From Vagococcus zengguangii (lineage in GTDB: Bacteria > Bacillota > Bacilli > Lactobacillales > Vagococcaceae): a stretch of DNA of 64,000 nucleotides. Location: the NCBI RefSeq assembly GCF_005145005.1, contig NZ_CP039712.1:403001-467000 (forward strand), written 5' to 3'. Every line of letters starts with the position of its first letter. Positions within the stretch are counted from its first letter, which is position 1. Under the pieces are notes generated by a model that ran no database searches, was not told the DNA's origin, and saw nothing but the letters and a program-made list of their open reading frames with translations. The position numbers were made by a program, and so were the translations under genes. This document shows, piece by piece, positions 1 to 6,543 of the stretch.

Positions 1-26
1 GTGGTTCACTAAATAATCGTTTAGTG

Positions 27-55
27 TTGACAGGTTATGTGTGTCGGTGTATTAT
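27..55 (+). promoter_or_regulatory. Sigma-A promoter of the GntR-ABC operon
   Basis: A perfect -35 box TTGACA (27-32) is followed after 17 bases by TATTAT (50-55). Transcription would begin near 61-63. It therefore starts downstream of the GTG at 41 and supports the GTG at 89 as the real start of the regulator gene. Confidence 0.8.
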
Positions 56-68
56 AACGGTAACACAC
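39..68. promoter_or_regulatory. Candidate GntR (YtrA-type) operator
   Basis: An inverted repeat with arms GTGTGT (39-44) and ACACAC (63-68), plus an inner GT/AC pair (49-50/57-58), is centred on the -10 box. Its position over the promoter suggests autorepression by the GntR protein encoded just downstream. The assignment to that protein is inference. Confidence 0.55.
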
Positions 69-88
69 CTAGACAGGAGGCGTCGCCG

Positions 89-445
89 GTGGAATTTAAT
101 AATTCAGAGCCGATTTATTTACAAATAACCCGCTATATTATGTTTCAAATTATGTCGGGTGAATTAGTTTCTGGGCAAAAACTACCGTCAGTGCGCGAGT
201 TGGCAGTTGCGTTACAAACTAATCCCAATACAATTCAGCGCGCGTTTGCTGAATTGGAAGCAAAAGATGTTGTTTATACCAAAAAAGGCTTAGGCCGTTT
301 TGTTACGGAGGATGAGACAGTGATTACTTATTTGCGCAAACAAATGATTCAAGGTGAGGTTAGTGCCTTTATTCAGAAATTATTAGGACTGGGATTCACC
401 AAAGAAGAAATTATCGCGTTAATTGAAGACTATCAAGGGGAGTAG
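89..445 (+). CDS. GntR family transcriptional regulator, YtrA-like
   Basis: A short (118 aa) GntR regulator with an N-terminal winged helix (EPIYLQI, then LPSVRELA and NPNTIQRAF) and only a short C-terminal helical tail. This architecture belongs to the YtrA subfamily, which represses adjacent ABC transporter operons in Firmicutes. A longer reading frame opens at a GTG at 41, but that lies inside the promoter. The GTG at 89 has an AGGAGG eight bases upstream and gives the usual family N-terminus, so I chose it. The gene is followed nine bases later by an ABC ATPase gene and is probably cotranscribed with it. The inducing signal cannot be read from the sequence; cell-envelope stress is common for the family. 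Confidence 0.88.
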   Translation: MEFNNSEPIYLQITRYIMFQIMSGELVSGQKLPSVRELAVALQTNPNTIQRAFAELEAKDVVYTKKGLGRFVTEDETVITYLRKQMIQGEVSAFIQKLLGLGFTKEEIIALIEDYQGE

Positions 446-453
446 GGAGCAGG

Positions 454-1152
454 ATGATGACAAATATTGTAGAACTAAATAACGTGACGTACCGTTATGG
501 GCGTAAAGTCTTTTTCAAAAATCTATCGTTAAATTTAGAACGTGGGAAAATTATTGCTTTATTGGGTGAAAATGGGGCGGGTAAGACGACCTTAATGCGT
601 TTGTTGGCAGGTTTAAGTAAAAATTTTACTGGTGAGGTTAGCATTAACGGTGAGCAGGCATCTGAGAAAATAAAAGCATCGATTAGTTTTTTAGAAAGTG
701 GGTTAGGCTTTGATAAAAGTGAAAAGTTAACACGGATTATTCAATTTTACGTCAATTTATATTCAGACTTTGATTTAGAGAAACAAACGGAATTGATGAA
801 GTTCATGGAATTAGAGGCTAGCGAAAAAATTGGCAATTTATCGAAAGGACAACTTGAGAAGTTCATGTTGACGATTGCTTTATCACGACAAGTACCATTA
901 TATATTTTGGATGAGCCATTAAGTGGCGTTGATATTATGGCGCGGGAGAAAATTATTCAAGCCTTAGTTTCGTGGGTTGATGAAGACGCAACGGTCTTAG
1001 TTTCAACCCATCATATTGGTGAGATGGAGCGCTTAGTCGATGAGGTAGTGTTATTGAAAGAACAAGAAGTGATTGCGCAAATGAGTGCTGATGATATTCG
1101 CGAAGATTATCAATTGTCACTTGAGGATTATTATCGCAAAATGTACCGCTAA
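454..1152 (+). CDS. ABC transporter ATP-binding protein
   Basis: The 232-residue protein has Walker A GENGAGKTT (about 38-46), a signature-like LSKGQ (129-133), Walker B ILDEP (151-155) and an H-loop STHH (184-187). The usual Q-loop glutamine is replaced by Glu near residue 81, and the signature has Lys in place of the first Gly. It is a single-domain ATPase of the ABC-2/YtrB type that would power the permease encoded next (1174-1887). Start at tandem ATGs (454/457) behind AGGGAGC. Its last 40 residues are closely matched by a decayed reading frame at about 2029-2154, showing that this module was once duplicated. Substrate unknown. Confidence 0.88.
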   Translation: MMTNIVELNNVTYRYGRKVFFKNLSLNLERGKIIALLGENGAGKTTLMRLLAGLSKNFTGEVSINGEQASEKIKASISFLESGLGFDKSEKLTRIIQFYVNLYSDFDLEKQTELMKFMELEASEKIGNLSKGQLEKFMLTIALSRQVPLYILDEPLSGVDIMAREKIIQALVSWVDEDATVLVSTHHIGEMERLVDEVVLLKEQEVIAQMSADDIREDYQLSLEDYYRKMYR

Positions 1153-1173
1153 TATGAAAGAAGAGTGAGTAAG

Positions 1174-1887
1174 ATGTTGGCATTAATAAAAAGGTTATAT
1201 ATAGAGCGTGTAGGCTATATCAAAAAAATATTTCTGCTTAATTTGTTGGCTATTAACGGAATAATCATATCCTTATATATGATAAATAGTGGCAAATTAA
1301 GTGGACGTGAAATGATGGAAATCGTCTTTGGTTTTGGAATATCTTCTGTTATAGGCACGTCCTTACTATTAATCATTCGACAAAACTTTGTTTGGTACAA
1401 AGCTCGTTATCGTTTAATTCCACTAAAAGATTGGCAGTTGTTTATGGTTAATCTCATTGCAACGTTTTTATTAGTATGTTCGAATGTGGGATTGTTCTAT
1501 TTGTTACTCGGTTTTGAAAATGTGGGTCTTTCTTTGATTGGTAAGAAGGTCTATTCAGTTAGGTGGCTTATAGAGAATATCCCAACATCAGGATGGTTTT
1601 ATTTAGGATTTCTTTATATTATCTTATTTATTGTTTTATGTGTTTTTTTACTATTTCTACTTTCTTATATCATTTCGAAAACTTACATACCACCAAGAGC
1701 TCAAGGAGTGAGTATTGGGATTCTATTTGTTGTCTTATATAAACTTTATAACTGGATAGTTAGTAGTCAAACGTTGTCATTTGAACTTTCCAATCGTTCA
1801 CTGTCGGTAGCTACTAATGTTTTGATCTTGGCGTGTATGTGTGGTTTTGCCATTATTTTATTAAGTCGAGTTGAGGTGCGTGAATAA
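1174..1887 (+). CDS. ABC-2 type permease, first copy
   Basis: A hydrophobic protein of about 237 residues with roughly six predicted membrane segments and a conserved-looking WYKARYRLIPL stretch after the second one. It lies directly behind the ATPase gene, so it is most likely its membrane partner. A GTG at 1165 is also in frame, but the AAAGAAGAG ribosome binding site sits almost on top of it and is better spaced for the ATG at 1174. It is a diverged paralogue of 2191-2925 (compare WFSTRYRLSSF there). No family function can be named beyond ABC-2-like membrane subunit; the transported substrate is unknown. Confidence 0.75.
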   Translation: MLALIKRLYIERVGYIKKIFLLNLLAINGIIISLYMINSGKLSGREMMEIVFGFGISSVIGTSLLLIIRQNFVWYKARYRLIPLKDWQLFMVNLIATFLLVCSNVGLFYLLLGFENVGLSLIGKKVYSVRWLIENIPTSGWFYLGFLYIILFIVLCVFLLFLLSYIISKTYIPPRAQGVSIGILFVVLYKLYNWIVSSQTLSFELSNRSLSVATNVLILACMCGFAIILLSRVEVRE

Positions 1888-1911
1888 TCAATGAGTTTAT
1901 GAGGGAAGATT

Positions 1912-2154
1912 AGACTATCTTGTTTTGTTTGTAGTAGATGGACTATTTGTCAATGATAAAGTGTCTAGGAGCGAGAAAACTAGTGGCTTTGAGTTATTAC
2001 TTAGTTTTTAACTTATTAAAGGACGTTAGATATAGCCGATAAAGCAAAAACTTTATTGAAAAAACAAACAATTATTAGTCAAATGAGTGCAAATGATATT
2101 CGTGAAGATTATCAATTACCATTGGAGGAATACTACCGCAAGATGTATCGTTAA
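1912..2154 (+). pseudogene. Remnant of a second ABC ATPase gene
   Basis: The reading frame 2029-2154 ends with residues IISQMSANDIREDYQL and then PLEEYYRKMYR before a stop. These match the C-terminus of the intact ATPase at 454-1152 (VIAQMSADDIREDYQL, SLEDYYRKMYR) almost residue for residue. There is no start codon or full domain; stops interrupt the upstream frames. Around 1915-2010 another frame reads LFVVDGLFVND and then RSEKTSGFELL, which resembles a decayed Walker B region (LYILDEPLSGVD, AREK). The fragment sits between the two permease genes, exactly where the ATPase of a second module would be. The C-terminal match is seen directly; the Walker B part is less certain. Confidence 0.8.
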
Positions 2155-2190
2155 AATGGTGAATTTAATAAAATTTAGGAGTGATGATCT

Positions 2191-2925
2191 GTGATAAGTT
2201 TAATAAAAGAGATGTGGTGTGATCGAAAAAAATCGTGGCTTCTTGAGCTAGGCATTGCGCTAATTGCGAATATTGCTTTGTTATCGTTTTATTTGATTAG
2301 TAATAAAATGACTAATAATGATTTAATGATGATAACGTTAGTCTATGGCATAGTGTTTCTGTTTTTCTTGTTGATTCAACAAGTAGTTTATAGCACCAAA
2401 GTGTGGTTTTCAACTAGATATCGTTTAAGCTCTTTTAGAGAAAATAAGTTGTATCTTGCTAATTTAATTTGTTCGATTGGCATGATGATAGCAAGCGTCT
2501 TTTCAATTATTATAATCAATGTGATTAACTATTTTATTCTTCAACCTAAAGACTTTTTTATCTACGAAGGAGAGCCGTACAGTTTATTGGATTCGCTATT
2601 TGTTCAAGCGGGTTTTGTCATATTTGTGACTACTTTTCTAATATATGCTAGTTTTATTGTGTTGGTAGCTAATTGGATTTCATCTTATTTCCCAAAAAAT
2701 TTCCAAAAGTTAGCAATTGTCCTATTTATTTTTTTCAGTTTTCAGTTTTTTAATTTAGTTTTTGGGTTACTCGGCTTATTTTCAAGTGGAATGTTAACAT
2801 CTATCACATCATTTGTTAATGGACCGGGTAGTTTAGCGATTGTGTTAATTATTGGAGATGTATTAATGGGTTTGGTATCATTATATTTATTAAAAAATAA
2901 AATAGAAGTGAAAAATAAACAATGA
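2191..2925 (+). CDS. ABC-2 type permease, second copy
   Basis: A 244-residue protein with about six hydrophobic segments, paralogous to the permease at 1174-1887 (similar N-terminus, similar TRYRL motif after the second membrane segment). The GTG start at 2191 has TAGGAGTGAT upstream. Its matching ATPase is now only a remnant just upstream, so this permease probably shares the intact ATPase of the first module, forming a heterodimeric membrane part. The gene itself has no frameshift or internal stop, which suggests it is still under selection. Substrate unknown. Confidence 0.75.
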   Translation: MISLIKEMWCDRKKSWLLELGIALIANIALLSFYLISNKMTNNDLMMITLVYGIVFLFFLLIQQVVYSTKVWFSTRYRLSSFRENKLYLANLICSIGMMIASVFSIIIINVINYFILQPKDFFIYEGEPYSLLDSLFVQAGFVIFVTTFLIYASFIVLVANWISSYFPKNFQKLAIVLFIFFSFQFFNLVFGLLGLFSSGMLTSITSFVNGPGSLAIVLIIGDVLMGLVSLYLLKNKIEVKNKQ

Positions 2926-2931
2926 AATTTT

Positions 2932-2966
2932 TAGAGGGCTGAAATGAGAATATCAGGCCTCTTTTT
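2932..2966 (+). terminator. Terminator after the GntR-ABC operon
   Basis: Arms AGAGGGCTGA and TCAGGCCTCT (one mismatch) followed by TTTTT form a rho-independent terminator seven bases after the second permease gene. Confidence 0.8.
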
Positions 2967-3034
2967 GTATGATAACTTGAATGTTGTTAAAAACCAACGT
3001 ATAATGCGAGTAATAAATTCAACTGGAGGTTGAG

Positions 3035-3469
3035 ATGATGATTCGAGAGGCTATGAAGTGTGATGGGCTAGCGCTTAATGAAATCAATGAGTTTGCTTTA
3101 GGTTATCCATGTGAATTAGAATTAACCAATCGTTTATTGTCAAAAGTGCTGATGCATCCTGACCATGTGTTACTAGTGTTTGAATTAGATCAACAAGTAG
3201 TGGGTTATGTTCATGCAGAACGATATTTAACGTTATATGAAGAGGAACTCTATAATTTGTTGGGAGTGGCAGTTCACCCGGATTATCAAGGACAAGGCAT
3301 TGGAGGCGCACTATTAAGAGCTATTGAAAACTGTGCTAAAGACCAAGGTGTGGCTGGCGTTCGTTTGAATTCAGGGAGTCAACGTGTAAAGGCCCATCGC
3401 TTTTATGAAAATATGGGATATGATGGCAATAAATTACAAAAACGTTTTGTTAAATGGTTTGAGGATTAA
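3035..3469 (+). CDS. GNAT family N-acetyltransferase
   Basis: A 144-residue GNAT-fold acetyltransferase using acetyl-CoA. The acetyl-CoA pyrophosphate-binding motif is visible as HPDYQGQGIGGALL (about residues 76-90; the R/QxxGxG/A pattern), and the C-terminal NSGSQRVKAHRFYENMGY is the usual motif B region. The start at tandem ATGs (3035/3038) lies behind CTGGAGGT. It is followed 17 bases later by an AAA ATPase gene on the same strand and may be cotranscribed. The acceptor substrate cannot be predicted; members range from antibiotic acetyltransferases to protein acetylases. Confidence 0.85.
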   Translation: MMIREAMKCDGLALNEINEFALGYPCELELTNRLLSKVLMHPDHVLLVFELDQQVVGYVHAERYLTLYEEELYNLLGVAVHPDYQGQGIGGALLRAIENCAKDQGVAGVRLNSGSQRVKAHRFYENMGYDGNKLQKRFVKWFED

Positions 3470-3486
3470 TTGATAAGGAGTAAAGG

Positions 3487-4206
3487 ATGTCATTTATTAA
3501 GCGAGTGAGGATGAAAACCTCTGACAAATTTGAAGTGGAATACTATCATGAATTACCCGTTATTAAGTGGTTTAAACAAAATGAAGGGCTGGTTTTATCA
3601 GATAAGTTGACCATTATTTCTGGTGAGAATGGGCAAGGGAAGTCAACGTTTATTGAGGCGTTAGCAGTAGCGATGGGGATGAATGCCGAAGGAGGGAGTC
3701 AACAGTTTAATTTTGCGACGAAAGCAACCCATAGTCAGTTGTCAGAACAACTAGTTGTTCACAAGACGGGGCGTTTGCCACGTTTGAAGTATTTTTTACG
3801 GGCGGAGAGTTATTACAATTTAGCGAGTGAAATTGAAAAGCTAGCTGTTGGTGGCTATGGTGATAAAAGTTTACATCAGCAGTCGCATGGTGAAGGGGTG
3901 ATGGCCTTAATTGAACACCGTTTTGAAGCGCAGGGGTTGTATTTCTTTGACGAGCCAGAAGCCGGCCTTTCACCAGCTAGACAGATGACCTTGTTGCGGG
4001 TCTTTGATGAGTTGTTGAAAGAAGGCAGTCAGTTAGTCGTTGCGACGCATTCACCGATTTTGCTTGCTCATCCAGAGGCGTTGATTTATCAGTTCGGGGA
4101 AGAGGGGATTAGTGAAGTGGGTTATCGCGAGACGTCTTGCTTTGACGATATGCGCGTTTTTATCGAAAATCCCGAACGAATGGTACATTATTTGCTAGAA
4201 GATTAG
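3487..4206 (+). CDS. AAA family ATPase (RecF/SMC-like ABC-type fold)
   Basis: A 239-residue soluble ATPase with Walker A GENGQGKST (46-54), a signature-like SHGEG (133-137), Walker B LYFFDEPEAGLS (151-162) and an H-loop ATHSP (186-190). This is the compact predicted-ATPase type related to RecF, Rad50 and SMC heads, without a coiled coil and without a membrane partner. It is not a transporter ATPase because it lacks the Q-loop layout and any permease neighbour. The role is not known; relatives occur singly in many lactic acid bacteria. It lies behind the GNAT gene with TAAGGAGT upstream of the ATG. Confidence 0.8.
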   Translation: MSFIKRVRMKTSDKFEVEYYHELPVIKWFKQNEGLVLSDKLTIISGENGQGKSTFIEALAVAMGMNAEGGSQQFNFATKATHSQLSEQLVVHKTGRLPRLKYFLRAESYYNLASEIEKLAVGGYGDKSLHQQSHGEGVMALIEHRFEAQGLYFFDEPEAGLSPARQMTLLRVFDELLKEGSQLVVATHSPILLAHPEALIYQFGEEGISEVGYRETSCFDDMRVFIENPERMVHYLLED

Positions 4207-4246
4207 TCGTTTTATGAAAAAAATATGAGTATTTTAAAAATTTCAC

Positions 4247-4274
4247 TTGTTTTTTTCGTTTTTTCATTCATAAT
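4247..4274 (+). promoter_or_regulatory. Putative promoter of the xpt-pbuX leader
   Basis: TTGTTT (4247-4252) and CATAAT (4269-4274) with 16 bases between them lie about 25 bases upstream of the purine aptamer. The match is moderate, but the position is as expected. Confidence 0.45.
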
Positions 4275-4298
4275 AGAGATACAATCCAATTTGATACA

Positions 4299-4363
4299 AC
4301 TTATATATGGTCATAATACGGTTGACCGTTTCTACCTAACCCCGTAAAGGTTAGACTATAAGT
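4299..4363 (+). ncRNA. Guanine-sensing purine riboswitch aptamer
   Basis: The P1 arms ACTTATA (4299-4305) and TATAAGT (4357-4363) enclose the conserved core TTTCTACC and the L3 loop CCGTAAA. The 3' junction reads GACTATAA, with C at the specificity position that pairs with the ligand, so guanine or hypoxanthine rather than adenine is expected. It precedes xpt-pbuX, the classical target. Ligand binding should stabilise P1 and permit the downstream terminator (4384-4430), switching the operon off. Confidence 0.95.
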
Positions 4364-4383
4364 GGAAAATTCGTCGACGTTTA

Positions 4384-4430
4384 GGAGACCTTTTTTTGCT
4401 TATACGCAAGAAGAGGTCTCTTTTCTTTTA
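4384..4430 (+). terminator. Riboswitch-controlled terminator
   Basis: GAGACC (4385-4390) and GGTCTC (4415-4420) form the closing stem around a small inner hairpin, followed by TTTTCTTTT. It is the expression platform of the purine riboswitch, 40 bases before xpt. Confidence 0.85.
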
Positions 4431-4468
4431 TAGTTGTCATCAGTTGGGCAAAGGAAAGGAAGTTATAC

Positions 4469-5050
4469 ATGGAAGCATTAGTTAACAAAATTAAACAAGA
4501 TGGACGCGTATTAAATCAAGGAGTGTTAAAGGTCGATAGTTTCTTAACGCACCAAGTAGATCCGTTATTGATGGCACAAATTGGCGAAAGTTTTGGTGAG
4601 TTCTTTAAAGAAGCAGGGATTACTAAAATTGTAACGGTGGAAACGTCAGGGATTGCACCTTCTATTTTTGCGGCTAAAGAATTAGATGTACCGTTAATTG
4701 TTGCCCGTAAATCAAAGAGTGTGACGATGGATGAGGAGTTATTAACAGCTCCTGTGTATTCATTTACTAAACAAGAAACGAATCAAGTTTCTATTTCTAA
4801 AAAATTTATTACTGATGAGGATCACATTTTAATTATTGATGACTTCTTAGCAAATGGACAAGCGGCCAAAGGCTTAATTGAATTGTGCGAACAAGCTGGA
4901 GCTACTGTTGCGGCGGTTGGGATCGTAATTGAAAAATCATTCCAAGAAGGTCGTCAATTGTTAGAAGAGATGGGCGTGCAAGTAGTATCTTTAGCGCGTG
5001 TTGCTTCGTTAGAAGATAATTCAGTCACATTTTTAGAAGGAGACGCTTAA
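4469..5050 (+). CDS. xpt: Xanthine phosphoribosyltransferase
   Basis: This cytosolic enzyme converts xanthine and PRPP to XMP in purine salvage. At 193 residues it has the full usual length. The PRPP-binding loop is visible as [13 protein letters not shown] (about 120-132), and the N-terminus [15 protein letters not shown] is typical of Xpt. The ATG at 4469 follows GGAAAGGAAG. The stop codon is directly followed by the ATG of pbuX, so translation is coupled. The operon is under the guanine riboswitch at 4299-4363 and is expected to be expressed when purine bases are scarce. Confidence 0.96.
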   Translation: MEALVNKIKQDGRVLNQGVLKVDSFLTHQVDPLLMAQIGESFGEFFKEAGITKIVTVETSGIAPSIFAAKELDVPLIVARKSKSVTMDEELLTAPVYSFTKQETNQVSISKKFITDEDHILIIDDFLANGQAAKGLIELCEQAGATVAAVGIVIEKSFQEGRQLLEEMGVQVVSLARVASLEDNSVTFLEGDA

Positions 5051-6385
5051 ATGGAAAATTCAGTAAACATCAAAACGAAAGCAAATCAAGGTTCTCAATC
5101 ATCGGCTCAAACAGATGTTTCAAATGGTCAAGCAGCTGTTTTAGGTTTACAGCATTTATTAGCCATGTACGCAGGAGCGGTTGCCGTTCCGTTATTAATT
5201 GGACAGGCACTTAATTTTACGCCTGAGCAAATGACGTACTTAATTTCAATTGATATTTTCATGTGTGGGGTAGCCACTATTTTACAATTAGTCGTGACGA
5301 AATTCTTCGGTATCGGCTTACCAGTCGTATTAGGTTGCGCGATTCAAGCAGTTTCACCATTAATTATGATTGGTAGCAATAAAGGCATTGGTGCAATTTA
5401 TGGGTCAATTATTGCAGCGGGTGTGTTTATCGTTTTGATTGCGGGAGTCTTCTCGAAAGTCAAAAAATTATTCCCGTCACTTGTTACAGGGACAGTTATT
5501 ACCACCATTGGTTTAACATTGATTCCTGTTGCAATTGAAAAAATGGGTGGTGGTTCAGCAGCTGCACCAACCTTTGGGAGTTCACAAAACTTGATTTTGG
5601 CGTTCTTTACGATTGTCTTAATTTTAGTGACACAAATGTTTTGTAAAGGATTTGTTCGTTCGATTTCAGTTTTAATTGGCTTAGTCGGCGGGACGTTATT
5701 AGCGGCAGCGATGGGCTTAGTGTCAACAGAGATTGTATCGGACTCTCAGTGGGTACATGTGCCAACCCCATTTTACTTTGGGGCACCTATTTTCGATGTG
5801 TCGTCAATTTTATTAATGATTATTATCTCAATTGTGAGCATGGTGGAATCAACAGGTGTGTATTTCGCGTTAGGTGATATTACTGGTAAGAAAATTGGTC
5901 AAGATGAGTTGAAACGTGGTTACCGTGCAGAAGGATTAGCCGTTATTTTAGGTGGTATTTTCAATACGTTCCCGTATACTGGTTTTTCTCAAAATGTTGG
6001 GCTAGTACAACTTTCAGGGATTAAAACACGTAAGCCAGTTGTGTTCTCAGCGATTTTCTTGATTATTTTAGGTCTGTTGCCTAAGATGGGGGCTATTGCC
6101 CAAATGATTCCAGAACCAGTACTTGGTGGTGGAATGTTAGTCATGTTCGGGATGGTTGCTGTTCAAGGTATTAAGATGTTAACGAGGGTTGACTTCAATA
6201 ACGACAAGAACTTATTAATCGTAGCGGTGTCAATCGGATTAGGTTTAGGTTTTGCGATTAAACCCGAATTATTCCAATTTATGCCAGAAACAGTTAAAAT
6301 GTTCGCAAGTAATGGAATTGTCGTTAGTAGCTTAGTAGCAATTGTCTTAAATTTAGCGTTAAATGGTTTGAAAGAAGAAAAATAA
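5051..6385 (+). CDS. pbuX: Xanthine permease (NCS2 family)
   Basis: A 444-residue membrane transporter of the nucleobase:cation symporter 2 family that imports xanthine for the Xpt enzyme encoded just upstream. The first membrane part reads LGLQHLLAMYAGAVAVPLL, a hallmark of NCS2, and the substrate-site segments MVESTGVYFALGD and NTFPYTGFSQNVGL (the family QNxG signature) are intact. Around 12-14 membrane segments are expected. It begins one base after the xpt stop codon. The terminator at 6404-6432 closes the operon. Confidence 0.95.
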   Translation: MENSVNIKTKANQGSQSSAQTDVSNGQAAVLGLQHLLAMYAGAVAVPLLIGQALNFTPEQMTYLISIDIFMCGVATILQLVVTKFFGIGLPVVLGCAIQAVSPLIMIGSNKGIGAIYGSIIAAGVFIVLIAGVFSKVKKLFPSLVTGTVITTIGLTLIPVAIEKMGGGSAAAPTFGSSQNLILAFFTIVLILVTQMFCKGFVRSISVLIGLVGGTLLAAAMGLVSTEIVSDSQWVHVPTPFYFGAPIFDVSSILLMIIISIVSMVESTGVYFALGDITGKKIGQDELKRGYRAEGLAVILGGIFNTFPYTGFSQNVGLVQLSGIKTRKPVVFSAIFLIILGLLPKMGAIAQMIPEPVLGGGMLVMFGMVAVQGIKMLTRVDFNNDKNLLIVAVSIGLGLGFAIKPELFQFMPETVKMFASNGIVVSSLVAIVLNLALNGLKEEK

Positions 6386-6403
6386 TTAATTAATAAGAAA
6401 TGG

Positions 6404-6432
6404 AAGGTATGGCGTATGTGTCATACCTTTTT
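6404..6432 (+). terminator. Terminator after xpt-pbuX
   Basis: AAGGTATG (6404-6411) and CATACCTT (6422-6429) with a ten-base loop and a following T-run. It lies inside a spurious 5' extension of the next reading frame, which helps fix that gene's start. Confidence 0.88.
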
Positions 6433-6543
6433 TTATACGTTTTTTTGTTAATTTTTTCAGAGTGTTGTGAAAAAAATGACCGTAAAATAATCGTTTTATT
6501 ATTTATACTATTATTTGTAAGAACGAGTAGAGGAGTGATGAAA

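Noticed and set aside
6400-6543. 48-codon N-terminal extension of the P-type ATPase reading frame with a hydrophobic stretch
   Set aside because: It contains the pbuX terminator hairpin and has no ribosome binding site; a good site precedes the ATG at 6544.
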